Positions 1-7,378 are shown, numbered from the stretch's first letter. The stretch is DNA of 13,529 bases from Candidatus Hikarchaeia archaeon HikBin4 (GCA_009889685.1 WTZT01000005.1:1-13529), one strand, 5' to 3'. The notes: a model not told the origin generated them from the letters alone. Made by a program: numbers and translations.

Positions 1-31
1 CAGAAGGGGTAAGTTTTTGAATTGGGCATGG
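1..31. other. left-edge non-coding stub
   Basis: These bases lie downstream of the leftward MFS transporter stop codon. I see no gene start, RNA or hairpin in them. The neighbouring gene lies outside the window. Confidence 0.5.
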
Positions 32-1318
32 TTAGGAGGTGGAATTTATTTTTTTGAGTAGCCAAGAAATGGCAATTAAAATTGCTAGCATAATTGCGCC
101 GAGAGTGCCCAATATCCCTGTGATAATAAATCCTTGATCGGGTCCGACTATAGCCGCAGGGTCCAGATTTAAAAATGGAATATTAGATAATGGGATGAAT
201 AATTCGGGGTGGGTAGCAACATAAAGGAAAAATAAAGGAGATATGGTTTTTCCCAAATTTCGGATCCAAGAACCGATTGAGACTATTCCGGCCCTAATAT
301 CCCGAGAAGTGTTTTGGGTCAGTAGGCTAGTTTCCAGGCCTGCGGCGAAACCCTCCGTTATGCCATAAAGAAGGCCAACGAATAAGAAAGAAATAAGAGA
401 AGTTGCAAGACTAAAACCAATAGAAACTATCCCTATGAAAATCATACCAGTCAAAACTATATATTTGATCTGAAATCTACTATTTGCTAGACGTTTGACT
501 TGAGTTGCTACTGCTGCTAGTCCCAGACTCATCATGCTGAAAACAAGGCCTGCCTCTCCAGAAGACATACCGTATTTTAATACCATGAATGGCAAGAATG
601 TGTAGACACCATATTTAATGAAGAATCTCATGAAAACCACGGCATAGGAGATTACCACAGACCAATTAAAGAGGGCGTTCCATAATGAATGGAAATAAGC
701 AAAAGAAGTTGTACTATGTTCTTTTTCTTCGGTTCCTATTTCTGGCATGTATTTGAGAGTATACAGTCCGGCAGGTATGGCTATGAAGAAAAACAAGAAA
801 GGTAAATTCCAAGCTATCCCACCCAAGAGTCCTCCTGCGACGGGATAGAAAAATTTGGCTATGTTTATAGAAACTACTCTCAATCCCTGGGACCCTACTT
901 CGAGATCTTTTTGTTTGGAAAACATATCACCAATGATGGTACCAGTCATGGGCATAATTCCACTGACCCCAATTCCCTGTGCAAATCGTAACCAAAGTAT
1001 TGTTTGCATATGGTCTGTGAAAAAGATAGCAGTTCCACAGATACCGAAGAGTAATAGAGAAACGGCGAGAACTATTTTTCTTTGGAAACGATCAGCTATG
1101 AAGCCCCAAAGTGGAATGAAAATTAGAGCAGGAAATGTAAACCATGCTATCATATTTGCCATATCCGTTTCGGTCATTCCGATTTCTAAAAACATTAGAG
1201 GAAAAACGGGAGAGATAAATGTTACACCCATCATGGAAAGTGCACTCACCCCGTAAATAAAAGATACATTTCTGTCGAATTCAGGTTTGTCTTTAAAAAA
1301 ATTTTTTAAAAGAGACAT
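32..1318 (-). CDS. MFS transporter (12-helix major facilitator)
   Basis: This 428-residue inner-membrane protein has the hydrophobic pattern of a 12-helix major facilitator. The loop after helix 2 carries the family signature GFIADRFQRK (residues 72-81), the classic G-x3-D-R-x2-R-K motif. A glycine-rich helix 4 segment with RFAQGIG (111-117) follows. A charged loop near residues 194-202 (EIGTEEKEH) fits the central cytoplasmic loop between the two six-helix halves. Length is normal for a drug- or metabolite-type MFS carrier. The ATG start has no Shine-Dalgarno; a 16-bp near-palindrome lies 13-28 nt upstream. It is the last gene of the leftward series, 82 nt after the Ntn hydrolase, so it could carry that enzyme's substrate or product (inference). 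Substrate and direction cannot be read from sequence. Confidence 0.9.
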   Translation of the reverse strand: MSLLKNFFKDKPEFDRNVSFIYGVSALSMMGVTFISPVFPLMFLEIGMTETDMANMIAWFTFPALIFIPLWGFIADRFQRKIVLAVSLLLFGICGTAIFFTDHMQTILWLRFAQGIGVSGIMPMTGTIIGDMFSKQKDLEVGSQGLRVVSINIAKFFYPVAGGLLGGIAWNLPFLFFFIAIPAGLYTLKYMPEIGTEEKEHSTTSFAYFHSLWNALFNWSVVISYAVVFMRFFIKYGVYTFLPFMVLKYGMSSGEAGLVFSMMSLGLAAVATQVKRLANSRFQIKYIVLTGMIFIGIVSIGFSLATSLISFLFVGLLYGITEGFAAGLETSLLTQNTSRDIRAGIVSIGSWIRNLGKTISPLFFLYVATHPELFIPLSNIPFLNLDPAAIVGPDQGFIITGILGTLGAIMLAILIAISWLLKKINSTS

Positions 1319-1330
1319 GTTGAATGTATG

Positions 1331-1346
1331 TTAATAATATTGTTAA
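1331..1346. promoter_or_regulatory. AT-rich near-palindrome upstream of MFS gene
   Basis: A 16-bp inverted repeat centred on AATATT reads TTAAYAATATTRTTAA, with one non-Watson-Crick pair. It lies 13-28 nt before the leftward MFS start, where an archaeal repressor could block transcription initiation. AT-rich DNA yields such repeats by chance, so the operator role is only a guess. Confidence 0.2.
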
Positions 1347-1400
1347 GAATGCTAGGTATGGGTTTAAATTGAAGTAATAAAATGGATGAAAAAATAATTA

Positions 1401-3059
1401 TTAATACCCAATCGCAATCCCATCTCTACGGGGATCTGATCCACCGATGAGAGTGCCTTTTTGATCTGAGTAAATAAATTGTCCACCTCCGAAATGTTCT
1501 CTTGGATTAAAGAAAAGATGTTCTTCTAGGACATCGTGCCCTTTTTTGCGTAGTTCAGCAACGGTGCTATCGGGGATTCGACTGGTTTCTAGGGCAATTT
1601 TATTTCCATTTATCCATCTAAATCGAGGGGCATCCATTGCGGCCTGGGGGTTGAGACCTAAGTCCACCAAAGATAGCAAAACTTGTAGATGTCCCTGTGG
1701 TTGCATAGAGCCACCCATGACACCCCAAGATGCCCTGAACTCTCCATTTTCTCGGAGCATTGCGGGTATGATTGTGTGGAATGGTCTTTTAGTAGGAGAT
1801 ATACAATTTGCGTGTTTTGGGTTTAGGCTGAAAGAACATCCTCGATTGTGAATTAAGAAACCATTTGAAGAGAGTCCACTTCCAAAAGCCATGAAAATAC
1901 TGTTGATAAATGAAACCGCATTGCCTTCGCTGTCAACGACAGAAATGTAAATTGTATCGTTGCCATTGGGGCCTGCTTTAGGAATATAAGAACGGGCAGA
2001 GTCACCTATTTCTTCGGCACGTTTTTGCGCATATTTTTTTGATAGCATTTTTTTGATAGGGATATCTACCATGTTTGGATCAGAGATGTATTTGTGCCCA
2101 TCTGAAACTGCTATTTTGAAGGTTTCAACGAGAGTGTGGATCCGGTCTGGATCTGTGATAGAAGAAGGAAGATCAAAGTTTTCTGCAATGTTTATCGCTT
2201 CGAGTGCTATTAGACCTTGGCCGTTGGGGGGGGCCTCAAGTATATCGATGCCACGGTAATTAGTGCATATTGGATCGCACCATACCCCATTATGTTCTTC
2301 GAGGTCCGAACGAGATAAAAGTCCCCCGTCTTTCCGTACAATATCGACCATATCTTTTCCCAAGTCTCCGTTGTAAAATTCTGAAATTCCATGTTTGGAT
2401 ATTAGCTCAAATGTATCAGCTAATTTCGTATTGGAAAAAATATCCCCGGGGGCTGGTGGAGAACCACTAGGAAGATAAGTGAGCGCGGTTTCGGAGGAAG
2501 GTGTAATTCTATTTGAAGCAAAAGACCATTGCCAAGAAATATATTCACTTACGGGGAAACCATCTCTTGCGTATTTGATTGCAGGTTCAAATGCTTCTGA
2601 AAGAGAAATTGTCCCATACTTTTCGAGTAGATCTTGCCATCCTGCTAGAGCACCGGGGACTGTTACAGCAAGTCCACCTTTTGTTGGCATTTTGAGTTCG
2701 TCCTCGGTTGGTTGAGTGTCGAGGTTTTGAAACTCGCTTTCTGTTTTCTGTTCAGAAGCGAGTTTTTGACATGTGGATAAATTGGCTTCTTCAGGGGCAC
2801 CACCACTTCCATTATAAGCATCGTACTGATTATTAAAATGAACTATAGCGAACATGTCTCCCCCTATTCCAGACATGTGGGGTTCGACGACATTGAGTAC
2901 TGCAGCGGCAGTTACGGCCGCATCTGCTGCATTCCCACCGTTTTCTAGCACGCGGAGTGCGGAAAGAGCTGCCAATGGTTGACTTGTTGCCACCATTCCA
3001 TTATTTGCCATCATTGCCGATCTTCGTCCAATGAATTGCCAGGGATAACTGAATTTCAT
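1401..3059 (-). CDS. gamma-glutamyltransferase-superfamily Ntn hydrolase (YwrD/HpxW-like acylase)
   Basis: The 552-residue protein aligns over its full length with the gamma-glutamyltranspeptidase fold. The N-terminal part has NGMVATSQPLA (20-30), GGNAADAAV (41-49) and EPHMSGIGGDMF (59-70). The self-cleavage site is NDT-IY at 367-371, so Thr369 should be the N-terminal nucleophile of the small subunit, followed by SVVDSEGNAVSF (373-384). The C-terminus ends in the usual GSDPRRDG-GY block. Residues that bind glutamate in E. coli GGT are changed: the Arg114 region reads NGSGGAP, the Asp433 region reads NRGCSFS, and the paired serines are replaced by His-Thr in KRPFHTIIPAM. The oxyanion Gly-Gly (VMGGSMQPQGH) remains. 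This matches acylase relatives such as YwrD or oxamate hydrolase HpxW better than a glutathione hydrolase (inference). I see no signal peptide, so it is probably cytoplasmic. ATG start; a TATA-like box lies about 29 nt upstream. Confidence 0.88.
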   Translation of the reverse strand: MKFSYPWQFIGRRSAMMANNGMVATSQPLAALSALRVLENGGNAADAAVTAAAVLNVVEPHMSGIGGDMFAIVHFNNQYDAYNGSGGAPEEANLSTCQKLASEQKTESEFQNLDTQPTEDELKMPTKGGLAVTVPGALAGWQDLLEKYGTISLSEAFEPAIKYARDGFPVSEYISWQWSFASNRITPSSETALTYLPSGSPPAPGDIFSNTKLADTFELISKHGISEFYNGDLGKDMVDIVRKDGGLLSRSDLEEHNGVWCDPICTNYRGIDILEAPPNGQGLIALEAINIAENFDLPSSITDPDRIHTLVETFKIAVSDGHKYISDPNMVDIPIKKMLSKKYAQKRAEEIGDSARSYIPKAGPNGNDTIYISVVDSEGNAVSFINSIFMAFGSGLSSNGFLIHNRGCSFSLNPKHANCISPTKRPFHTIIPAMLRENGEFRASWGVMGGSMQPQGHLQVLLSLVDLGLNPQAAMDAPRFRWINGNKIALETSRIPDSTVAELRKKGHDVLEEHLFFNPREHFGGGQFIYSDQKGTLIGGSDPRRDGIAIGY

Positions 3060-3084
3060 CTATATTGTATTTAGCACATACAGT

Positions 3085-3093
3085 TTATTAAAG
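3085..3093 (-). promoter_or_regulatory. TATA-like box of the Ntn hydrolase gene
   Basis: On the minus strand this reads CTTTAATAA, centred about 29-30 nt before the leftward ATG at 3059. An archaeal TATA box sits about 26 nt before the transcription start, so the transcript would have a leader of only a few bases. This suggests the gene has its own promoter and does not depend only on upstream readthrough. Confidence 0.4.
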
Positions 3094-3117
3094 TATACAA
3101 GTGAGTATCGGGGGGAA

Positions 3118-3576
3118 TTACTCCCACCCAGTATTCCCAAATTCTTGCAATATAAGATCTCCAATAGATTGTCCTGCTGCATCTAACACCGATTCGGAAA
3201 GGAGAATAGGACAATCTGCTCGGATCGCTATGGCGATTGCATCAGAAGGCCGGGCATCAAACGCAAATGAATTTGATTTTCCATCGACGTAACGTTGAAG
3301 GTAGATCTTAGCATAAAAAGTTCCTCCAGAAAGATCGTCTATAATGATTTTATCTAGGGCACCTCCTAGTTCTGTTATGATTTCAAGTAACAGATCGTGA
3401 GTGAGTGGCCTCTCACTTCGTTCACCTTGTAGTTCGAATTGAATAGATTGTGCTTGGTCAGGACTGATAAAGATGGGGACATATCTCTCTTTGGCTGTTA
3501 AAATTACTACAGGAGTTGCCATTCCGGATTCGCACCAGCTAATTCCAATTCCGCGTATTTCTGCCTCATGGTCCAT
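3118..3576 (-). CDS. bifunctional nuclease family protein (DUF151/BFN domain)
   Basis: This 152-residue protein is essentially one DUF151 domain. Recognisable blocks are VPIFISPDQAQSI (33-45), RPLTHDLL (56-63), the dimer-region strand IIIDDLSGGTFYAKI (77-91) and the signature FDARPSDAIAIAIR (106-119). Plant and bacterial relatives were reported to have RNase and DNase activity, but most archaeal members are uncharacterised, and conservation of the family motif does not prove nuclease activity. Length is normal for a single-domain member, with no extra UVR-like tail. The ATG start gives an N-terminus (MDHEAEIRG) that fits the family's first strand, and no SD is visible. It lies 35 nt after the ThuA gene and 58 nt before the Ntn hydrolase gene, on the same strand. 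Confidence 0.9.
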   Translation of the reverse strand: MDHEAEIRGIGISWCESGMATPVVILTAKERYVPIFISPDQAQSIQFELQGERSERPLTHDLLLEIITELGGALDKIIIDDLSGGTFYAKIYLQRYVDGKSNSFAFDARPSDAIAIAIRADCPILLSESVLDAAGQSIGDLILQEFGNTGWE

Positions 3577-3611
3577 AATACTTCATAGATACGGGAGGTA
3601 AAAAATCCTCG

Positions 3612-4343
3612 TTAGGTTTGATTGGGTTCAAGATTGGTAGTACCACTTAGTTTTCCATAGTAAGTCGGGGGTGGGTTTAGAGGTTTGGCCCAATCAATGG
3701 CGTTTTTGATGATCAACTGGATATCTTGGTTATGATATATTGGATGGGTTTCGTGTCCAGGTCCCAAGAAGAATATTTTTCCATTCCCTCTTTTCCAACA
3801 ACATCCACTTCGGAAAATTTCCCCTCCTTCGTTCCAACTAATCAACACTAGGTCGTCTGGCCTAGGTATATCGAAGGGTTCGGCGAAGACCTGAGATTGT
3901 GGGAATTCAATATACTCGGAGGTGAGGTTTTGAACTATTGGGTGTCCAGGGTCAACTACCCAGACACGCTCGGTTTCATCCGCATTTCGTCGTTTTAAGC
4001 GGCACGAAGTCCCCATGAGTAATTGAAATGGTTTTGAGCGCAATGCTGAGTGAAGTACTATAAATCCCATTCCGTCTAAGACTCTTTTTACCACATGTTC
4101 AGCTATGGAATCGTCTAATGATTCATTTTGATTATGAGACCACCAAAGTAGTACATCGGTTTGGTCTAATACCTCAGAAGAGAGTCCATGTTCGGGGGCA
4201 TCTAGGATTGCAGTAGTAGTAACATATCCATATTCGGTGAGAAAACTAGCTATGAAATTGTGAATTCCAGAGGGGTAAAGTTCTTCCGCCAATGAATTTT
4301 TCTTTTCACAATGATATTCATTCCAAATTGTCACATTCACCAT
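3612..4343 (-). CDS. ThuA-like family protein
   Basis: The 243-residue protein matches the ThuA family over most of its length: VTIWNEY (4-10), YPSGIH (23-28), LDAPEHGLSSEVLDQTDVLLWW (47-68, discontinuous matches), LDGMGFIVLHS (89-99), FDIPRPDDL (157-165), GGEIFRSGCCW-RG (173-186) and GPGHETHPIY (194-203). ThuA proteins have a class I glutamine-amidotransferase-like fold and are linked to trehalose or disaccharide use in rhizobia, with unclear chemistry. Three family blocks are altered here: WWGHxxHDEV is WWSHNQNESL, HSGHxSK is HSALRSK, and the MYGE region reads QVFAE. The last 20 residues are a Pro/Thr/Asn-rich tail. No trehalose genes are nearby. The ATG start has no SD. It lies 31 nt after the methyltransferase. 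Fold assignment is firm; function is unknown. Confidence 0.85.
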   Translation of the reverse strand: MVNVTIWNEYHCEKKNSLAEELYPSGIHNFIASFLTEYGYVTTTAILDAPEHGLSSEVLDQTDVLLWWSHNQNESLDDSIAEHVVKRVLDGMGFIVLHSALRSKPFQLLMGTSCRLKRRNADETERVWVVDPGHPIVQNLTSEYIEFPQSQVFAEPFDIPRPDDLVLISWNEGGEIFRSGCCWKRGNGKIFFLGPGHETHPIYHNQDIQLIIKNAIDWAKPLNPPPTYYGKLSGTTNLEPNQT

Positions 4344-4374
4344 AGAGTAGTTGGTTATGGCGGGGGACGTATAG

Positions 4375-5145
4375 TTATTGGTTCGATAGAATGGCCTTTA
4401 GCAAAAGTTTTAAATTTGAAAATGATTTCACGCCCCCGTTAGCGATTTTTATGTCAAAAAGTGTTTTTGCTTCGGTAGGGGCATTGACGAAAAGTTCATT
4501 GAGCTTTGTTAGATTTTTTTCAGACGTATTGGATTGAGTGACCCAAGGAATATACGAAATATTTTTTTTCATGATAATGATGTGTTCAATGATAAATCCT
4601 TGTTCTTCAATCCAGCTTGTCCATCTATCTACAGTATGACTTTGGATATGAGTAGGGTCTCTTAACTTTTCGACTTTGTTAAGAAACGTGTTGAGAGAGG
4701 GCGTGTTTGGAGCTACATTATCTTCAAATAGAAAAACTCCAGAGGCATCAGATACCCTGGCTACTTCTGCGAGAAAAGAATGGGCGTTGGGAAAATGGTG
4801 TGCTGCAATTCTGCAAACAATGGTGTCAAATGAATTGTCATTGAAGGGCAAATGTTCTGCATCTGAGATGGCCATTTCCAAACTAGGATATGCAGATAAG
4901 GCAGTGCGTGCCATTTTGGGAGAGATATCCGTGGCTATAACGCGGGAGGAGTTTTTTTTGAAAATTGCATTTGCAGTGTGCCCTGCTCCGGTAGCTATAT
5001 CGAGTGTCAATTTTGAACCTATTGACCAATCAGATAGCATATCCAAATCATCGCCCTCTCGGTGAGTTTTACTAATGAGATAGGAGTTTGCTCTATTTCC
5101 AAAAGCGTTTGCGGTTTGTTTTTTCTGAGTGGGTTGATTTTCCAT
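4375..5145 (-). CDS. class I SAM-dependent methyltransferase (UbiE-like, Methyltransf_11)
   Basis: The 256-residue protein has a Rossmann-type methyltransferase core. Motif I is LDIATGAGHT (48-57), the acidic end of strand 2 is ATDIS with Asp73, motif II is DAEHLPF (95-101), and motif III follows as IVCRIAAHHFPN (109-120). The N-terminal helix with FGNRANSYLISKTHREGDDL is typical of UbiE/small-molecule methyltransferases. The region after residue 150 replaces the usual last strands with a longer variable segment that would set substrate choice. No family member with known substrate stands out, so the acceptor is unknown. This is the promoter-proximal gene of the leftward cluster and diverges from serS. 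A TATA-like TACTTAAA lies about 40 nt upstream, and a 12-bp palindrome sits 4-15 nt upstream of the ATG, which could regulate it. Confidence 0.9.
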   Translation of the reverse strand: MENQPTQKKQTANAFGNRANSYLISKTHREGDDLDMLSDWSIGSKLTLDIATGAGHTANAIFKKNSSRVIATDISPKMARTALSAYPSLEMAISDAEHLPFNDNSFDTIVCRIAAHHFPNAHSFLAEVARVSDASGVFLFEDNVAPNTPSLNTFLNKVEKLRDPTHIQSHTVDRWTSWIEEQGFIIEHIIIMKKNISYIPWVTQSNTSEKNLTKLNELFVNAPTEAKTLFDIKIANGGVKSFSNLKLLLKAILSNQ

Positions 5146-5264
5146 GACGAAACTAGTTTCTATGTTTACTTTGTTTTCTGTTTAAGTATAGGTTGTGACG
5201 GTGTTTTTATTAGTGACAACCCGATATTGTTTTCGTTAAGCGCTCGTTGTTAGATGTAAGAATA
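5146..5264. promoter_or_regulatory. divergent promoter region between methyltransferase and serS
   Basis: This non-coding stretch separates two divergent genes. It contains the perfect palindrome GAAACTAGTTTC at 5149-5160, a TATA-like element at 5181-5190 (minus-strand TATACTTAAA) suited to the methyltransferase, and a T-rich TTTTTATTA at 5204-5212 that could serve serS. Arms GGTTGT (5191-5196) and ACAACC (5216-5221) form an inverted repeat around that element. No tRNA or terminator is seen. Confidence 0.45.
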
Positions 5265-6620
5265 ATGCTAGCTAGACAATATCTTAGAGAAAATTCAGAG
5301 ATAGTAAAAGCTGCCATCAAAAATAGGAATATGGGGAGAGGAGAAGTGGTGAAGGATTTACTTCGAGTGGACGAAGAATGGAGGGTTGTGAAAGCCCAAT
5401 GTGACGACCTCCGGCATGAAAGAAACAAGGTATCGAAGCTGATTGGAAATTTTAAAAGTAAGGGAGAAGATGAAGCTGCTGAGAAAGCCATACTCAAATC
5501 GTCAAAATTAAAAGCAGAGTTAGAGGGACTGGAAGAAAATGCTAAAAATCTAGAAGAAGAGCTAAAAAGGGGGTTATTAGAATTACCAAATATCCCACAT
5601 GAAAGTGTCCCGGTAGGAATGGATGAATCGGATAACGTGGAGATTCGTCGAGTGGGATTTGAAAGTTTAAGAGAATTTCCAGAGGACATCATTCCTCACT
5701 ATGATCTTGGAGCCAGATTGGACATAATTGATGAGATCAGAGGTGCAAAAACGTCAGGGTCGGGTTTTTATTTTTTAAAAGGGGAAGGGGCACGTTTGGA
5801 ACATGCTTTAATTTCGCTTATGCTAGATATCCATAGAGAACAAGGATATATTGAACTGATTCCTCCAATTCCGGTATCGTCTGCATCCATGACAGGGACA
5901 GGTCAGTTTCCAAAATTTGTCAATGATGCTTATAAAATTGAAGGGGAAGATTTGTGGCTGTGTCCAACTGCAGAAGTTTCTGTGACAAATATGTACTCTG
6001 AAGAGATTTTACTTGATGAAGATTTACCAATAAAACATCAAGCTTATACCCCCAATTTTCGGAAAGAGGCGGGGGAACATGGTACAGAAACTAGGGGAAT
6101 TGTCAGAGTACATCAATTCAATAAGGTTGAATTGGTTAACTTTACTAGACCAGAATCAAGTTACGAACAACTTGAATTATTAGTTAATGATGCAGAAGAA
6201 GTGCTCAAGAAGTTGCAATTACCATACAGGGTAATTTCTCTTTGCACAGGGGATTTGACGTTTTCTTCGGCCAAAACTTATGATATTGAGGTTTGGACAC
6301 CTATAGGGAATAATGAAGAGGAGAATGATGGTCGATGGTTAGAAGTTTCTTCTGCATCTAATTTTGAAGATTTCCAAGCGCGTAGGGCGGGATTGAGATA
6401 TCGTCCGAAGCGTCATGAATCGGCGGAGTATATACACACATTAAATGCTTCGGGTTTGGCACTTCCTAGAGTCATGGTTGCGATTCTAGAATATTATCAG
6501 AATTTAGATGGAACCGTGGAAATACCACATGTGTTGCGACCATACATGGGGGGATTGGAAAAAATTAAGGGTAGTGAGCCGATTGGAGAGCGTGCAGTTG
6601 GTGCAGGTTTGAGAAACTAG
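5265..6620 (+). CDS. serS: seryl-tRNA synthetase (bacterial/eukaryotic-type class II)
   Basis: The enzyme charges tRNA-Ser with serine, and also tRNA-Sec where selenocysteine is used. The chosen ATG gives 451 residues and aligns MLARQYLREN directly with the usual family start MLDxxxLREN. A TTG at 5247 would add six residues and looks wrong. Residues about 27-105 form the charged long helical hairpin that grips the tRNA-Ser variable arm. The catalytic core shows the serine-binding TAE loop (PTAEV, 234-238), motif 2 FRKEAGEHGTETRG followed by RVHQFNKVE (265-289), CTGDLTFSSAKTYDIEVW (327-344) and motif 3 LNASGLALPRVMVAILE (393-409) with ATP-binding Arg402. It is clearly the common SerS and not the rare zinc-dependent methanogen form. 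It stands alone on its strand, and its stop overlaps the convergent rhodanese gene by four bases. Confidence 0.96.
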   Translation: MLARQYLRENSEIVKAAIKNRNMGRGEVVKDLLRVDEEWRVVKAQCDDLRHERNKVSKLIGNFKSKGEDEAAEKAILKSSKLKAELEGLEENAKNLEEELKRGLLELPNIPHESVPVGMDESDNVEIRRVGFESLREFPEDIIPHYDLGARLDIIDEIRGAKTSGSGFYFLKGEGARLEHALISLMLDIHREQGYIELIPPIPVSSASMTGTGQFPKFVNDAYKIEGEDLWLCPTAEVSVTNMYSEEILLDEDLPIKHQAYTPNFRKEAGEHGTETRGIVRVHQFNKVELVNFTRPESSYEQLELLVNDAEEVLKKLQLPYRVISLCTGDLTFSSAKTYDIEVWTPIGNNEEENDGRWLEVSSASNFEDFQARRAGLRYRPKRHESAEYIHTLNASGLALPRVMVAILEYYQNLDGTVEIPHVLRPYMGGLEKIKGSEPIGERAVGAGLRN

Positions 6621-7378
6621 ATTTCGATTACTGTTTCGAGTAGTGAAGAGAGAGGACTGACAATAGTTCTATGAGGGGCCTCGATTGAAATTGACGTTGT
6701 GGGGGAGATATTTGAAAATCGTATCTCGGATATAAATTCTCCGTTTGTTTGGATCATAGTTGCCTCTACCTGTCCTGATTGTAACTCACGTATCCAGACG
6801 GTTTTTCCAGAAAAAGAAGGATCTGTCTTTCCATGGATGGTCCAAATTCGAGGTGCAGTATTCAGATCATTCCCAGCCAAAGGATACCGTTTATCGTGCC
6901 AGTCCCAAAATCCATCTTGGAGCACATAAACATTTGTAAATCCAGAATTCAATAAACTAGCCGCTCTTAAAGTAGAGAGGTGGAGTGGGCATCCGCAATA
7001 AGCGACAATCCTATCAGTCTTGGGCCAATTCAAGGTTGGATCAGAAGACCCGATTCCAGATGGCGCAGGGCTTAGCACAGATCCAAGTATATGTGATCGT
7101 TCGTACTGATTTTGAGATCTCGAATCGATAAATCGGGCATCTCCTCTTTGATGCCAATTATAAACGGTTTGGATAGGTGCTAGAGGTATAGTTTGAGAAT
7201 TGACTTCCGCCACAGCAAAAGTGGCAGGGTCAAAGGGCTGTTTAGAAGGAACTTGAGAAGGTAATGGAGGATATCCATCAAAGAGGTCTAAATCGGGCTC
7301 GTATTTATTTTCAGCACCTATGTTGATACATCCAGATAGTGTAATTCCAATTCCTAATAGAATGTCTCTTCTTCGCAT
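6617..7378 (-). CDS. rhodanese-domain Tat-type lipoprotein
   Basis: This 253-residue protein begins MRRRDILLGIGITLSGC, combining a twin-arginine start, a short hydrophobic stretch and a lipobox with Cys17. That pattern is common in haloarchaeal Tat lipoproteins and predicts an extracytoplasmic, membrane-anchored protein. Residues about 60-167 form one rhodanese domain: ARFIDSRSQNQYERSHILGS (81-100) is the CH2A-like block, YCGCPLHLS (127-135) is the active-site loop with Cys128, and NVYVLQDGFWDWHDKRYPL (149-167) closes the domain. Rhodaneses transfer sulfane sulfur or act as redox/sulfur carriers. The last 80 residues look beta-rich and are not recognised; they may be a partner-binding domain. 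It lies 51 nt after lysE on the same strand and ends inside the serS stop region. Confidence 0.87.
   Translation of the reverse strand: MRRRDILLGIGITLSGCINIGAENKYEPDLDLFDGYPPLPSQVPSKQPFDPATFAVAEVNSQTIPLAPIQTVYNWHQRGDARFIDSRSQNQYERSHILGSVLSPAPSGIGSSDPTLNWPKTDRIVAYCGCPLHLSTLRAASLLNSGFTNVYVLQDGFWDWHDKRYPLAGNDLNTAPRIWTIHGKTDPSFSGKTVWIRELQSGQVEATMIQTNGEFISEIRFSNISPTTSISIEAPHRTIVSPLSSLLETVIEI

Noticed and set aside
855..1256. 133-residue plus-strand frame opposite the MFS gene
   Set aside because: It is an antisense shadow of a clear 12-helix transporter; no motif or plausible promoter.
2226..2233. Run of eight G (C on the coding strand) inside the GGT-like gene, possible frameshift or phase-variation tract
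   Set aside because: The frame continues unbroken through it as EAPPNGQG, a conserved GGT-family segment, so there is no sign of slippage or damage.
4676..5065. 129-residue plus-strand frame opposite the methyltransferase
   Set aside because: It covers the SAM-binding motifs of the real gene on the other strand and has no recognisable domain.
5210..5692. 160-residue minus-strand open frame rich in Ser opposite serS
   Set aside because: It lies wholly over the conserved SerS start and tRNA-binding arm, has a low-complexity Ser/Leu composition typical of antisense shadow frames, and resembles no family.
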